This document shows positions 33,038 to 40,160 of a DNA stretch of 42,483 nt, piece by piece; the stretch's first letter is position 1; each line of letters opens with the position of its first letter. A model generated the notes under the pieces. It ran no database searches and was not told the origin of the DNA. It saw nothing but the letters and a program-made list of their open reading frames with translations. The position numbers were made by a program, and so were the translations under genes. Source of the stretch: Nanobdellota archaeon (GTDB lineage: Archaea > Nanobdellota > Nanobdellia > Pacearchaeales > GW2011-AR1); NCBI GenBank assembly GCA_018816335.1, contig JAHIVP010000020.1, positions 1 through 42,483 of the forward strand. Direction: 5' to 3'.

Positions 33038-33154
33038 TCAAACCCTCTGTTTTTGAGATTTTTCTAAATACTAATTAATTTAGCACCGAAGGTGCTAAGG
33101 GTGGGTGATGGGAAGGGAATCTATTTAGAAAAACCTAATTTTAGAAGGGTTTGA
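33038..33154 (+). repeat. G-core element E10 with inner hairpin and long stem
   Basis: The outer helix TCAAACCCT (33038-33046) pairs with AGGGTTTGA (33146-33154). After an internal loop, TTTTTCTAAATA (33059-33070) pairs with TATTTAGAAAAA (33122-33133). Inside are the hairpin TTAGCACC-GAA-GGTGCTAA (33080-33098) and the core GGGTGGGTGATGGGAAGGG (33099-33117). The layout is as in E4 and E11. Confidence 0.87.
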
Positions 33155-33166
33155 TCAACGCCTATC

Positions 33167-34072
33167 TCACAAAACACTTCCAATAATCAAAGGCAAAACA
33201 ACAGTTGCATCACAAATAACATCAACAAAATCAGATTCCTTATTCATCTTTCCCCAAGAAATCCCCTCAGCCAAAGGAGCTCCTGAACTTCCCCCATCAT
33301 AAGGAGTTGCAGTTGAAATCTGCACACCATATTCTGCTCCTTTTGAAAACTGCAAACTTTGCTGAATAAAATTCTTAGAAAATCCCCCATTAACATATAA
33401 AACTCCAGACTTCTTAGCTGTCCAAGCAATATCAATAATCTCTTTCATATCTTCAAATGTAGGAAGGTCAAATTTTTCTTCAGAACTCTTAGACTTTTTC
33501 CCCAAAATCATCAACCCAATTCCAGAATCAGCTATGGCCGGGCAAAAAATAGGAATCTTCTTCTTCCAACATTTAGTTAAAATACAATCATCCTTATCCA
33601 ACAACTCCCCAAGCTTCCATAAAAATTCCTTTATAGTCTTTGTCTTATTAATCTCTTCCCAATTACCTTCAAAAAACTTCTCCATATCTTCATAAACTTC
33701 ATTCTTCATCAAAACATTATAAATCCTATCTAGCCCTTTCTCATTTAATTCTTCATCATCAAAATGCTCTCCACAATGATGATAATGATGATGCCCTAAT
33801 GCCTCAATTAAATCATGAGTCATATTAGCACCAGTTGTAACAAAAACATCAACTCTATCAAGAATATCTAAAATAATTTGTTTCATTCCCCCAGGAACCA
33901 TTGCTCCTGCCAATCCAAAAAAAACAGTGCATTCTTTATCATCAATCATTTTTTTCAAAACTCGCGAAGCTTTGTTTATTTTATTAGCAGTAAAACCAAT
34001 TTCTCCCATCTGTTCAACTAAATCAACAACCTTCATTTCTTTTTCAACTTTAATATGTTTTATTTCTTTCAT
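33167..34072 (-). CDS. dhs: deoxyhypusine synthase
   Basis: 301 residues, a compact archaeal form. It transfers the butylamine group of spermidine to a lysine of aIF5A using NAD. Recognisable blocks are FFGLAGAMVPGGMK, DVFVTTGANMTHDLIEALG, IFCPAIADSGIGLMI, VNGGFSKNFIQQS with the catalytic-type Lys, and ATPYDGGSSGAPLAEGISWGK for the NAD and spermidine site. It lies between elements E10 and E11. Confidence 0.95.
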   Translation of the reverse strand: MKEIKHIKVEKEMKVVDLVEQMGEIGFTANKINKASRVLKKMIDDKECTVFFGLAGAMVPGGMKQIILDILDRVDVFVTTGANMTHDLIEALGHHHYHHCGEHFDDEELNEKGLDRIYNVLMKNEVYEDMEKFFEGNWEEINKTKTIKEFLWKLGELLDKDDCILTKCWKKKIPIFCPAIADSGIGLMILGKKSKSSEEKFDLPTFEDMKEIIDIAWTAKKSGVLYVNGGFSKNFIQQSLQFSKGAEYGVQISTATPYDGGSSGAPLAEGISWGKMNKESDFVDVICDATVVLPLIIGSVL

Positions 34073-34085
34073 AGTTTTGTCTCCA

Positions 34086-34157
34086 AATTCTGTGGATTAA
34101 TAATATAACAAACACCGAAGGTGTTTAGGGGGGTGGGAGGGAACAATCCACAGAATT
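34086..34157 (+). repeat. G-core element E11 with inner hairpin
   Basis: Perfect 13-bp arms AATTCTGTGGATT (34086-34098) and AATCCACAGAATT (34145-34157). Inside are the hairpin AAACACC-GAA-GGTGTTT (34110-34126) and the core GGGGGGTGGGAGGG (34128-34141). AATATAACA before the hairpin is shared with E4. Within the hairpin, the A:T pair here is G:C in E4. Confidence 0.88.
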
Positions 34158-34239
34158 AAAATAAGATTAATAATTAGGAATCTCTTTCGATTCTAACAAT
34201 AATCTAGTTTCTACCATAATCATAAAACTTTTGAATAGT

Positions 34240-35262
34240 TTATAAAACTTCTCTTTCTACCCTAGATTTAAACTCCTCCAAATCTCCTTTAGAAAGTGAA
34301 GCTCCAGTAGCATCCCTATGCCCACCCCCCCGCGCCCCAACCAAACCATTAATAACTTTCTCTGTTATTTTCAAAACATTCTTTCCCCTAAAAGAAACAT
34401 TAACTTTCTCTCCCATAATATAAGCAACAACTACAATTTTCCCAGGATATAAATAACTCAACTCATTAGACAAATCAGCACTCATACTAAAATCTCCAGA
34501 ATACTCAAAAAAAACTAAATTATCCTTAACACTATTCTTAGCCTTCTCTAATATCTTCTGATACTTACCATCTAAAAATTCAAACCTCTTCCATAAAAAA
34601 TTATTCTCTCTACTTTCTTTCAAAACATCATAAGGAGATTTAACCTTAAACAAAAACTTAATCATCATAACAACTTTAGTAATAGAATCTTTTAATCCAA
34701 AATTAAATACTCTCCCTATCTTCCCAATATCAGTATTATACAACGCATCAAAAGCCTTATCAACTTTCTTAAACAAATCAGGATTTTCTTTAGCAAACTC
34801 CTCTGCAAAATCAGGCAAATAATTATCAGAAATACAACCTACCATTGCAATCCACATATCTTCCTTATTCTCAACAACCTTCCAACAAATATAAGTTACA
34901 GGGGTGTCTGTATCATTATAATAATAAACATAATCCAAACTCTCCCTCTCAACTTCAACATCATGATGATCAATCCAAACAACAGGAATATTTCTTTCTT
35001 TCAATCCTAAAATAAATTCAGGAGCAACAATTGGTTTATCTAAAATAAAAACATAATCAGGATTTAACTCATCAATTTTCCTCAAATACGATTCATTCAA
35101 ATCAGGGAAACTCTTTACAGCAACCCCTTTTCCTCTATCATAAGCCCTTCTCAACAACAAAAACCCACATAAACCATCATTATCATTATCAAAAAAGAAT
35201 AAAGGATTCTGAGCTTTCTCTAGATGATTTCTTATTTCCTTAGTTTGTTTTTCACTTAACAT
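34240..35262 (-). CDS. DHH-family phosphoesterase (second copy)
   Basis: 340 residues. Motif I is FFFDNDNDGLCGF (near residue 22), the DHH motif is VVWIDHHDVEVE (near 93), and the C-terminal DHHA1 motif is VGARGGGHRDATGAS (near 312). MVGCISDNYLPDF holds the intermediate aspartate. It belongs to the RecJ-like archaeal group (exonuclease, RNase or GINS-associated factor). Divergence from the 303-1355 protein suggests a separate job. Confidence 0.87.
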   Translation of the reverse strand: MLSEKQTKEIRNHLEKAQNPLFFFDNDNDGLCGFLLLRRAYDRGKGVAVKSFPDLNESYLRKIDELNPDYVFILDKPIVAPEFILGLKERNIPVVWIDHHDVEVERESLDYVYYYNDTDTPVTYICWKVVENKEDMWIAMVGCISDNYLPDFAEEFAKENPDLFKKVDKAFDALYNTDIGKIGRVFNFGLKDSITKVVMMIKFLFKVKSPYDVLKESRENNFLWKRFEFLDGKYQKILEKAKNSVKDNLVFFEYSGDFSMSADLSNELSYLYPGKIVVVAYIMGEKVNVSFRGKNVLKITEKVINGLVGARGGGHRDATGASLSKGDLEEFKSRVEREVL

Positions 35263-35314
35263 AATAATTAAATTTTTGTACCATAATTAACTTTCTTTTA
35301 CAATCATTAACATA

Positions 35315-35431
35315 TTAATTTTATCCTATTAATAGGGTGGGCGAGCGTTTGCAGTTTTATGTATCTAAACAATATGCTTGACAAACTGCGGGCGCGAGTT
35401 GGGAGGGTATTAATATATAGGATAAAATTAA
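35315..35431 (+). repeat. G-core element E12 with split core
   Basis: The arms TTAATTTTATCCTA (35315-35328) and TAGGATAAAATTAA (35418-35431) pair over 14 bp. Next to the core, TTAATA faces TATTAATATA, leaving extra bases on the right. The G core is split into GGGTGGG (35335-35341) and GGGAGGG (35401-35407). The central insert folds through GCAGTTT (35351-35357) and AAACTGC, so it carries its own hairpin. It matches E6 at both core edges. Confidence 0.85.
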
Positions 35432-35487
35432 AACAAAAATTTCAAATTTATCTAAACTAATTCAGAAAAATTACAATATAAACCTAA

Positions 35488-35646
35488 CTATTCAGGAAAA
35501 CCAGGAGGATTAGGATAAGAATTCCCAGAAAAAAACTCACTAACTTTATCTGCAACCCCCTCTCCAAACCCACCAAACAAAGCAAATAAAATAAACATAA
35601 TTACAACAATAACAATTATTAACAATATCATCAACCCTTTTTTCAT
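35488..35646 (-). CDS. tiny single-pass membrane protein with PPGFPE tail
   Basis: 52 residues from the ATG at 35644-35646 to a TAG at 35488-35490. MKKGLMILLIIVIVVIMFIL is one membrane helix. It continues FALFGGFGEG, then a short polar part, and ends NPPGFPE. The tail resembles those of the 39027-39194 and 38311-39024 proteins (PPALPE, PPSLP). The gene is bracketed by elements E12 and E13. No family is recognised. Confidence 0.72.
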   Translation of the reverse strand: MKKGLMILLIIVIVVIMFILFALFGGFGEGVADKVSEFFSGNSYPNPPGFPE

Positions 35647-35692
35647 ATGATAACAAAGAAGAAAACATATTTAAACTTGACGATACGAGTGA

Positions 35693-35836
35693 GTGTCTAA
35701 TAATTCAAAATAATTTTTTAGTTTATCAACGCAGTTTCATTAATTTTATCTTCATTCGGGAGGGAGGGAGGGGGATGGAGGGGAGATATGAAACTGCGTA
35801 AGAGAAATATGTTAAATTTAATTTATTTTTAGACAC
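35693..35836 (+). repeat. G-core element E13, 144 bp, GTGTCTAA ends
   Basis: A second copy of the E5 type. The ends GTGTCTAATAATTCAA (35693-35708) and TTAGACAC (35829-35836) match E5. The flank TCTTCATTC and a G core (35758-35785) also match. The 12-bp inner stem ACGCAGTTTCAT (35729-35740) / ATGAAACTGCGT (35788-35799) is perfect but differs from E5 at four to five base pairs, changed on both sides. Confidence 0.88.
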
Positions 35837-35847
35837 GCTCACAAAAT

Positions 35848-37539
35848 TTAGCTCATCACATCTTCCTTACTAACCTTCTTAGAAATATAACAAATAATCA
35901 AAGTAACAAACATAACAACCCAAAGCCTAATCAATCTAGGATCAAAAAAACCAAATGATCGTTCTAATAGTAAAACATCTCTCAATAAATTATTCAACAA
36001 AACAAAAGGATTTAACTCAGCAAAAAACCTTACAATAGGTCCAGCCAAACTAGTAGGTAAAAGAACATCTGAAAATATAAACATTAACATAACAAAAAAT
36101 AATGTTAACAACATAGACAAACTTTGTGACCTAACTAAATAACCCAAACTCATTCCAATAAAAATATAAATTGAAGCTGCAAGAAAAATAATAAGACTAT
36201 AACTTCCAACTAAAGAACTAGGCATATTAAAATAAAATATTCCAATCAAAAACAAAACAAAAGCCTGAATACTAATAAAAAACAAATTAACTAAATAATG
36301 AGCAATTATAAAATTAGCATCTCTTGCAGGACTAATAATATCTCTCAAATAACTATTTTTATTAACCAACTTCAAAATAAACATATTAGACAAAACCATT
36401 GTTGTAAAAGTTATAATTATAGAAATCAAAAAAGGAAAAACCATAAAAACAGGATCATCAGATAAATCATAAGCATTATTAAAATTCAACACAGAAGCAT
36501 CACCTCCAACATCTTGAGAAAAACTAGAAAGCTCACCTGTAGCTCTATCTAACTCAACAATAAAACCATCAACCCTCACTTGACTTTGTCTTGTTCTCTG
36601 AATAGAATTATCTAAATCACTATCCAATCTATCTAATGTATCTTTAATCTGATCTAATCTCTGAATCATTAACTCCATATTATCTAACAACTCAATAACT
36701 TGCTCATAATCACTCTGCATCTGCTCAACAGAAGTCAAAACATTATCAATATCATTCAAATTATTTTCAATAATAGTGAACTGTCCATTAACATAATTAT
36801 AATCTCCTGCATTCAATCTAGTTGAAAGAAAAACTCTAAGTACAGCAATACTAGTATCAATCTCCTGCTTTCTTTGTCTAAAAAGAGTAATATTATTTTC
36901 TAAATTATCATTATTCTCTTTCATCCTATCTCTCAACTCAATAAGCTCTGGCTCAGAATTTTTCAAAGGATAATACACTTCATCAAAATCACTTCTTGTC
37001 TGACCAAGCTCAGTCTTATAATCTAACAAATCTTGCTCTTGTTGCTCTAAATCATTTCTAACATTAATTAGCTCAACTCTAGCATTTGAAATAGAAGTAG
37101 AATACAAAGAAATTCTAGAATCTATTTCATCAGAAGTCTGCTGCAAAACAAAACTTTGTTCACTCATAACTTTCTCTAAAATCAACTGCTTTGCAAAATA
37201 TTCAATAACTCTCTTACTATTATCTAAATAAATATCAATCTGATGACTATTATCTATAGGACTTACAACTAAACACGCACTAACTTTATAACTTGTTAAA
37301 TCAAAAATACAATCACTCAAAGAATCAAAATATTGATGATTATGAACTCCTCGAAGATTAAAATCATAATTTGGATCATTATCAACAATCCCTAATTTTA
37401 CATTTGAAAAATCAACAGAATTCAGCATAGCTCCACCTGCTACAATTAACAAAACAGGAACAATAAATAACAACACAAAATAGCTAGGACTTCTTGAAAC
37501 AGTTTTCATATCTTTTTTAAAAATACTAAATACTTTCAT
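35848..37539 (-). CDS. ABC-2 type exporter permease with large extracellular coiled coil
   Basis: 563 residues. One membrane helix near 20-40 (SYFVLLFIVPVLLIVAGG) is followed by about 330 residues outside the membrane, then five helices near 370-555. That is the ABC-2 (YhgE/DrrB-like) layout. Residues about 130-345 are heptad-like and rich in Glu, Gln, Leu and Asp (for example RLDQIKDTLDRLDSDL), predicting a long coiled coil. It overlaps the ATPase gene by 14 bases. Likely exports a surface component or lipid; substrate unknown. Confidence 0.88.
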   Translation of the reverse strand: MKVFSIFKKDMKTVSRSPSYFVLLFIVPVLLIVAGGAMLNSVDFSNVKLGIVDNDPNYDFNLRGVHNHQYFDSLSDCIFDLTSYKVSACLVVSPIDNSHQIDIYLDNSKRVIEYFAKQLILEKVMSEQSFVLQQTSDEIDSRISLYSTSISNARVELINVRNDLEQQEQDLLDYKTELGQTRSDFDEVYYPLKNSEPELIELRDRMKENNDNLENNITLFRQRKQEIDTSIAVLRVFLSTRLNAGDYNYVNGQFTIIENNLNDIDNVLTSVEQMQSDYEQVIELLDNMELMIQRLDQIKDTLDRLDSDLDNSIQRTRQSQVRVDGFIVELDRATGELSSFSQDVGGDASVLNFNNAYDLSDDPVFMVFPFLISIIITFTTMVLSNMFILKLVNKNSYLRDIISPARDANFIIAHYLVNLFFISIQAFVLFLIGIFYFNMPSSLVGSYSLIIFLAASIYIFIGMSLGYLVRSQSLSMLLTLFFVMLMFIFSDVLLPTSLAGPIVRFFAELNPFVLLNNLLRDVLLLERSFGFFDPRLIRLWVVMFVTLIICYISKKVSKEDVMS

Positions 37540-38260
37540 CTTTTATCATCTCCTCGAAAATCTCTTTAAATGGTTTTCTATTTCCATATGCTTTTCTATA
37601 TTCCTTTGGTGTAGCAATAGCAACAATTTTCCCTCTTTTCAAAATAGCAATTCTATCACAATTCTCTTCTATCTCTTCAAGTAAATGAGAAGTTACAAAA
37701 ATAGTTGTTCCTGATTTATTAATCTGATGAATATAATCCCAAATAGTTTTTCTAAGTAAAGAATCTAATCCAACAGTTGGTTCATCTAACATTAACAACT
37801 TAGGACTATGAATCAATGAAACAAGAATATTCGCTCTCTTTTTCATTCCTCCAGATAAATTATCTACATATGTATCTTCAAATCCTGTTAATCCTAATAA
37901 ATTAATTAATTTATCAAAAGTAATTTTTACATTTGATTTTTTAACACCATACAAATCACCAAAATAAAAACTATTTTCTTTTATTGACAACTCTCCAAAC
38001 AACATATTTTCCTGAGTTGCATATCCAGTTCTCTCTCTTAAATAATTAGGTCTTCTCAAAACATTCTTATCTTCAAAAGTAATAGAACCATAATCAGGCC
38101 TAGACATCCCCATTAAAATTTTTAATAAAGTAGTTTTCCCACTCCCACTTCTTCCAACTAATCCAAAAATTTCCCCGCTCTGAATATTAAAGCTAACATT
38201 ATTCAAAACTTGGAACCTCTTAAACCTCTTTTTTATGTTTTGAAATTCTAATAATTTCAT
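37526..38260 (-). CDS. ABC transporter ATPase
   Basis: 244 residues. The Walker A motif is GRSGSGKT (residues 36-43), the Q-loop is ATQENMLF, the signature is NLSGGMKKRANIL, Walker B is LLMLDEPTVGLD and the switch His is in FVTSHLLEEIE. It energises the adjacent ABC-2 permease. The surface-protein genes lie just upstream with a 50-bp gap that holds a possible separate promoter (TTTATAAA near 38282). Confidence 0.95.
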   Translation of the reverse strand: MKLLEFQNIKKRFKRFQVLNNVSFNIQSGEIFGLVGRSGSGKTTLLKILMGMSRPDYGSITFEDKNVLRRPNYLRERTGYATQENMLFGELSIKENSFYFGDLYGVKKSNVKITFDKLINLLGLTGFEDTYVDNLSGGMKKRANILVSLIHSPKLLMLDEPTVGLDSLLRKTIWDYIHQINKSGTTIFVTSHLLEEIEENCDRIAILKRGKIVAIATPKEYRKAYGNRKPFKEIFEEMIKDESI

Positions 38261-38310
38261 ATCTAACTAAACAAGATTTAATTTATAAAACCACCGGAGA
38301 ATAAATATAA

Positions 38311-39024
38311 CTAAGGTAAACTAGGAGGATTACTTCCACCATCACCAGAACTTCCCAACCTACAATCAGAAGAAACTTTAATTATCATTCCCAACCCAAC
38401 ATCTAAATTTGTATCAGCAATCACAAGTTCATCCCAGCTTAATCCAGCAGTATCTTGATGATCTCCTAAAGTAGAAGGACTCACAACAGTCCAATCTTGA
38501 TGTTGCCAAACAGCTATTTTCTCTATATCACAACTACCTTTTATTTCAGATAATTGTTTGCTAACCATATTTGGAACAACATGCATAAAATTCCAACCTC
38601 TAACCATTTCCCAATTAGAATAATCTTTATATAGTGAATTAATTCCTCTCCAACTTAACATCATATCTCCAGGATTTTCAGAATAAGCCCACACAGAACC
38701 TCCTAAATAATATTTCATATCATTATCTTCAATCCAACCACCATGAACTCCTCCAGGAGGAGTCACCTCTTCTCCATCTTCTTGAATTAACTTATATTCC
38801 TCATCACCATAATCATATAAAAAAATATATTTAAAATCTGAAATTTCGATTGGGGAGTCTACTTTCTTACTCAACTCTCCAGAAGATAAAGGAATCAGGT
38901 TCCATCCTTTTTCAATAGGTATCCTAATTGTCTCAGTAGTATTATTATAAGCCCCCATAACAATTCCCAACACTCCAACTAATAAAATTCCAAAAATTAT
39001 ATTAATCATAATTAATCTATTCAT
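38311..39024 (-). CDS. surface protein with repeated GWN motifs
   Basis: 237 residues. A signal anchor at 1-25 (LIMINIIFGILLVGVLGIVMG) precedes two related halves that begin EKGWNLIPL (near 39) and RGWNFMHVV (near 142). Each GWN block is followed by a Cys-bearing segment, and the protein ends SSDCRLGSSGDGGSNPPSLP. It is a paralogue of the 39197-40135 protein: both contain GWN blocks followed by GLGMIIKV/GLGILIKV and SDCRLG/SDCKLG. Likely a cell-surface protein; function unknown. It starts two bases after the small membrane gene's stop. Confidence 0.8.
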   Translation of the reverse strand: MNRLIMINIIFGILLVGVLGIVMGAYNNTTETIRIPIEKGWNLIPLSSGELSKKVDSPIEISDFKYIFLYDYGDEEYKLIQEDGEEVTPPGGVHGGWIEDNDMKYYLGGSVWAYSENPGDMMLSWRGINSLYKDYSNWEMVRGWNFMHVVPNMVSKQLSEIKGSCDIEKIAVWQHQDWTVVSPSTLGDHQDTAGLSWDELVIADTNLDVGLGMIIKVSSDCRLGSSGDGGSNPPSLP

Positions 39025-39026
39025 TT

Positions 39027-39194
39027 TTATTCAGGCAAAGCTGGTGGAGACATAATTTCAGAACCACCTATTCCACCACCACTTACCAAAAAGTAAATTC
39101 CAACACCAACCCCAATCACAATCAAAGCTATAATCAACCACAATAACCACTTACTTTTCTTCTCACCTACATTTTGTTTTATTTCTTCTTCCAT
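39027..39194 (-). CDS. tiny single-pass membrane protein with PPALPE tail
   Basis: 55 residues from the ATG at 39192-39194 to a TAA at 39027-39029. A charged head (MEEEIKQNVGEKKSK) and one membrane helix (WLLWLIIALIVIGVGVGIYF) precede a Gly-rich tail ending SPPALPE. It lies between the two GWN surface proteins with two-base gaps on both sides, so it is certainly part of their operon. No family is recognised. Confidence 0.78.
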   Translation of the reverse strand: MEEEIKQNVGEKKSKWLLWLIIALIVIGVGVGIYFLVSGGGIGGSEIMSPPALPE

Positions 39195-39196
39195 TT

Positions 39197-40135
39197 TTAT
39201 AAACACGCTCCATCATTACATCCATTAGGGCAAGAAATTTCATTCCACCAATCTTCAGATGATTCAAAAGTCTCACAATACCCTTCCCGAACATAACAAT
39301 CATCCCCAGAACAATCAGCAACTTCATCCCATACAAACCCTGTCGAACTAGGATTTGTATCTATAACACAAGACTCTTCTATTATTGCTGTTTGTCCATC
39401 TAGCTCTAAATCTAAAATTCCTTTAACATTAACATTATTTCCACCATCACTATCAATACAAGATGCAGTGGTTGCACCTCTTGGTAAATTATTTGAAGTT
39501 CCTGGCAAACCAGGAGGACCAACAGAATTTCCTGAAGTTCCTAATTTACAATCACTAGTAACTTTAATTAAAATTCCTAAACCCACAGAATCATCAGTTA
39601 ATTCTTCGTCCATAGAATTATCATTTACTAAATTAGGAGACCACTCTTGAACTAAACTTTCAAAATGATAAACTTTAGTAAAATCACAATTTCCCTTTAA
39701 TTCATTAAAAGTTTTTCCTTTCATCTCAGGAGTTATAGCAACAAAATTCCATCCAGCATATAATTTTAATTCAGATAAAGGTAAAGGCTCCTGAGCTCTA
39801 TACTCTGTACTAACACTTACATCAGAATATACCCACATAGCAGTCTTCTCTAAATATTCATCACCAATAACATCAATTTTATCATTTTCAGGATTAGGAT
39901 ACATTCTAATATACTCTTGAATTATTGGATTAAATCCATAAATAGCTTTTATATTTTCTTCTCCAATTTCATCTCCCCCACTTAATTGAGAAGGATTTCC
40001 AAAACCATAAATTAAATTCCAACCTTTATCTAAACTAATGTTCATTTCAATTTGGGAAGCTATGACAAAACCTAAAATAGAAACAACTAAAATTCCAAAA
40101 GCACCAAATAGTATCTCCTTTTTCATACCTCTCAT
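39197..40135 (-). CDS. surface protein with GWN motifs and Cys-rich C-terminus
   Basis: 312 residues. A signal anchor (ILFGAFGILVVSILGFVIAS) is followed by two GWN blocks (DKGWNLIYG near 37, YAGWNFVAI near 130), GLGILIKVTSDCKLGTSG near 200, a linker PPGLPG, and a C-terminal Cys-rich domain beginning CIDSDGGNN and ending CPNGCNDGACL. The last part resembles short disulfide modules in DPANN extracellular proteins. The first 210 residues are paralogous to the 38311-39024 protein. An alternative ATG lies three codons in, giving MKKEILFG. Confidence 0.82.
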   Translation of the reverse strand: MRGMKKEILFGAFGILVVSILGFVIASQIEMNISLDKGWNLIYGFGNPSQLSGGDEIGEENIKAIYGFNPIIQEYIRMYPNPENDKIDVIGDEYLEKTAMWVYSDVSVSTEYRAQEPLPLSELKLYAGWNFVAITPEMKGKTFNELKGNCDFTKVYHFESLVQEWSPNLVNDNSMDEELTDDSVGLGILIKVTSDCKLGTSGNSVGPPGLPGTSNNLPRGATTASCIDSDGGNNVNVKGILDLELDGQTAIIEESCVIDTNPSSTGFVWDEVADCSGDDCYVREGYCETFESSEDWWNEISCPNGCNDGACL

Positions 40136-40160
40136 ATGAAAATTTATTATTTAAATCTAA

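Noticed and set aside
34321-34340. C-run in the second DHH gene as an element core
   Set aside because: It codes for the conserved GARGGGH motif of the family, so Gly codons explain it.
2841-35836. G-core elements as ordinary intrinsic terminators
   Set aside because: They lie both upstream and downstream of genes and inside gatA, lack T-runs after the stem, and keep one strand regardless of gene direction. A secondary effect on transcription remains possible.
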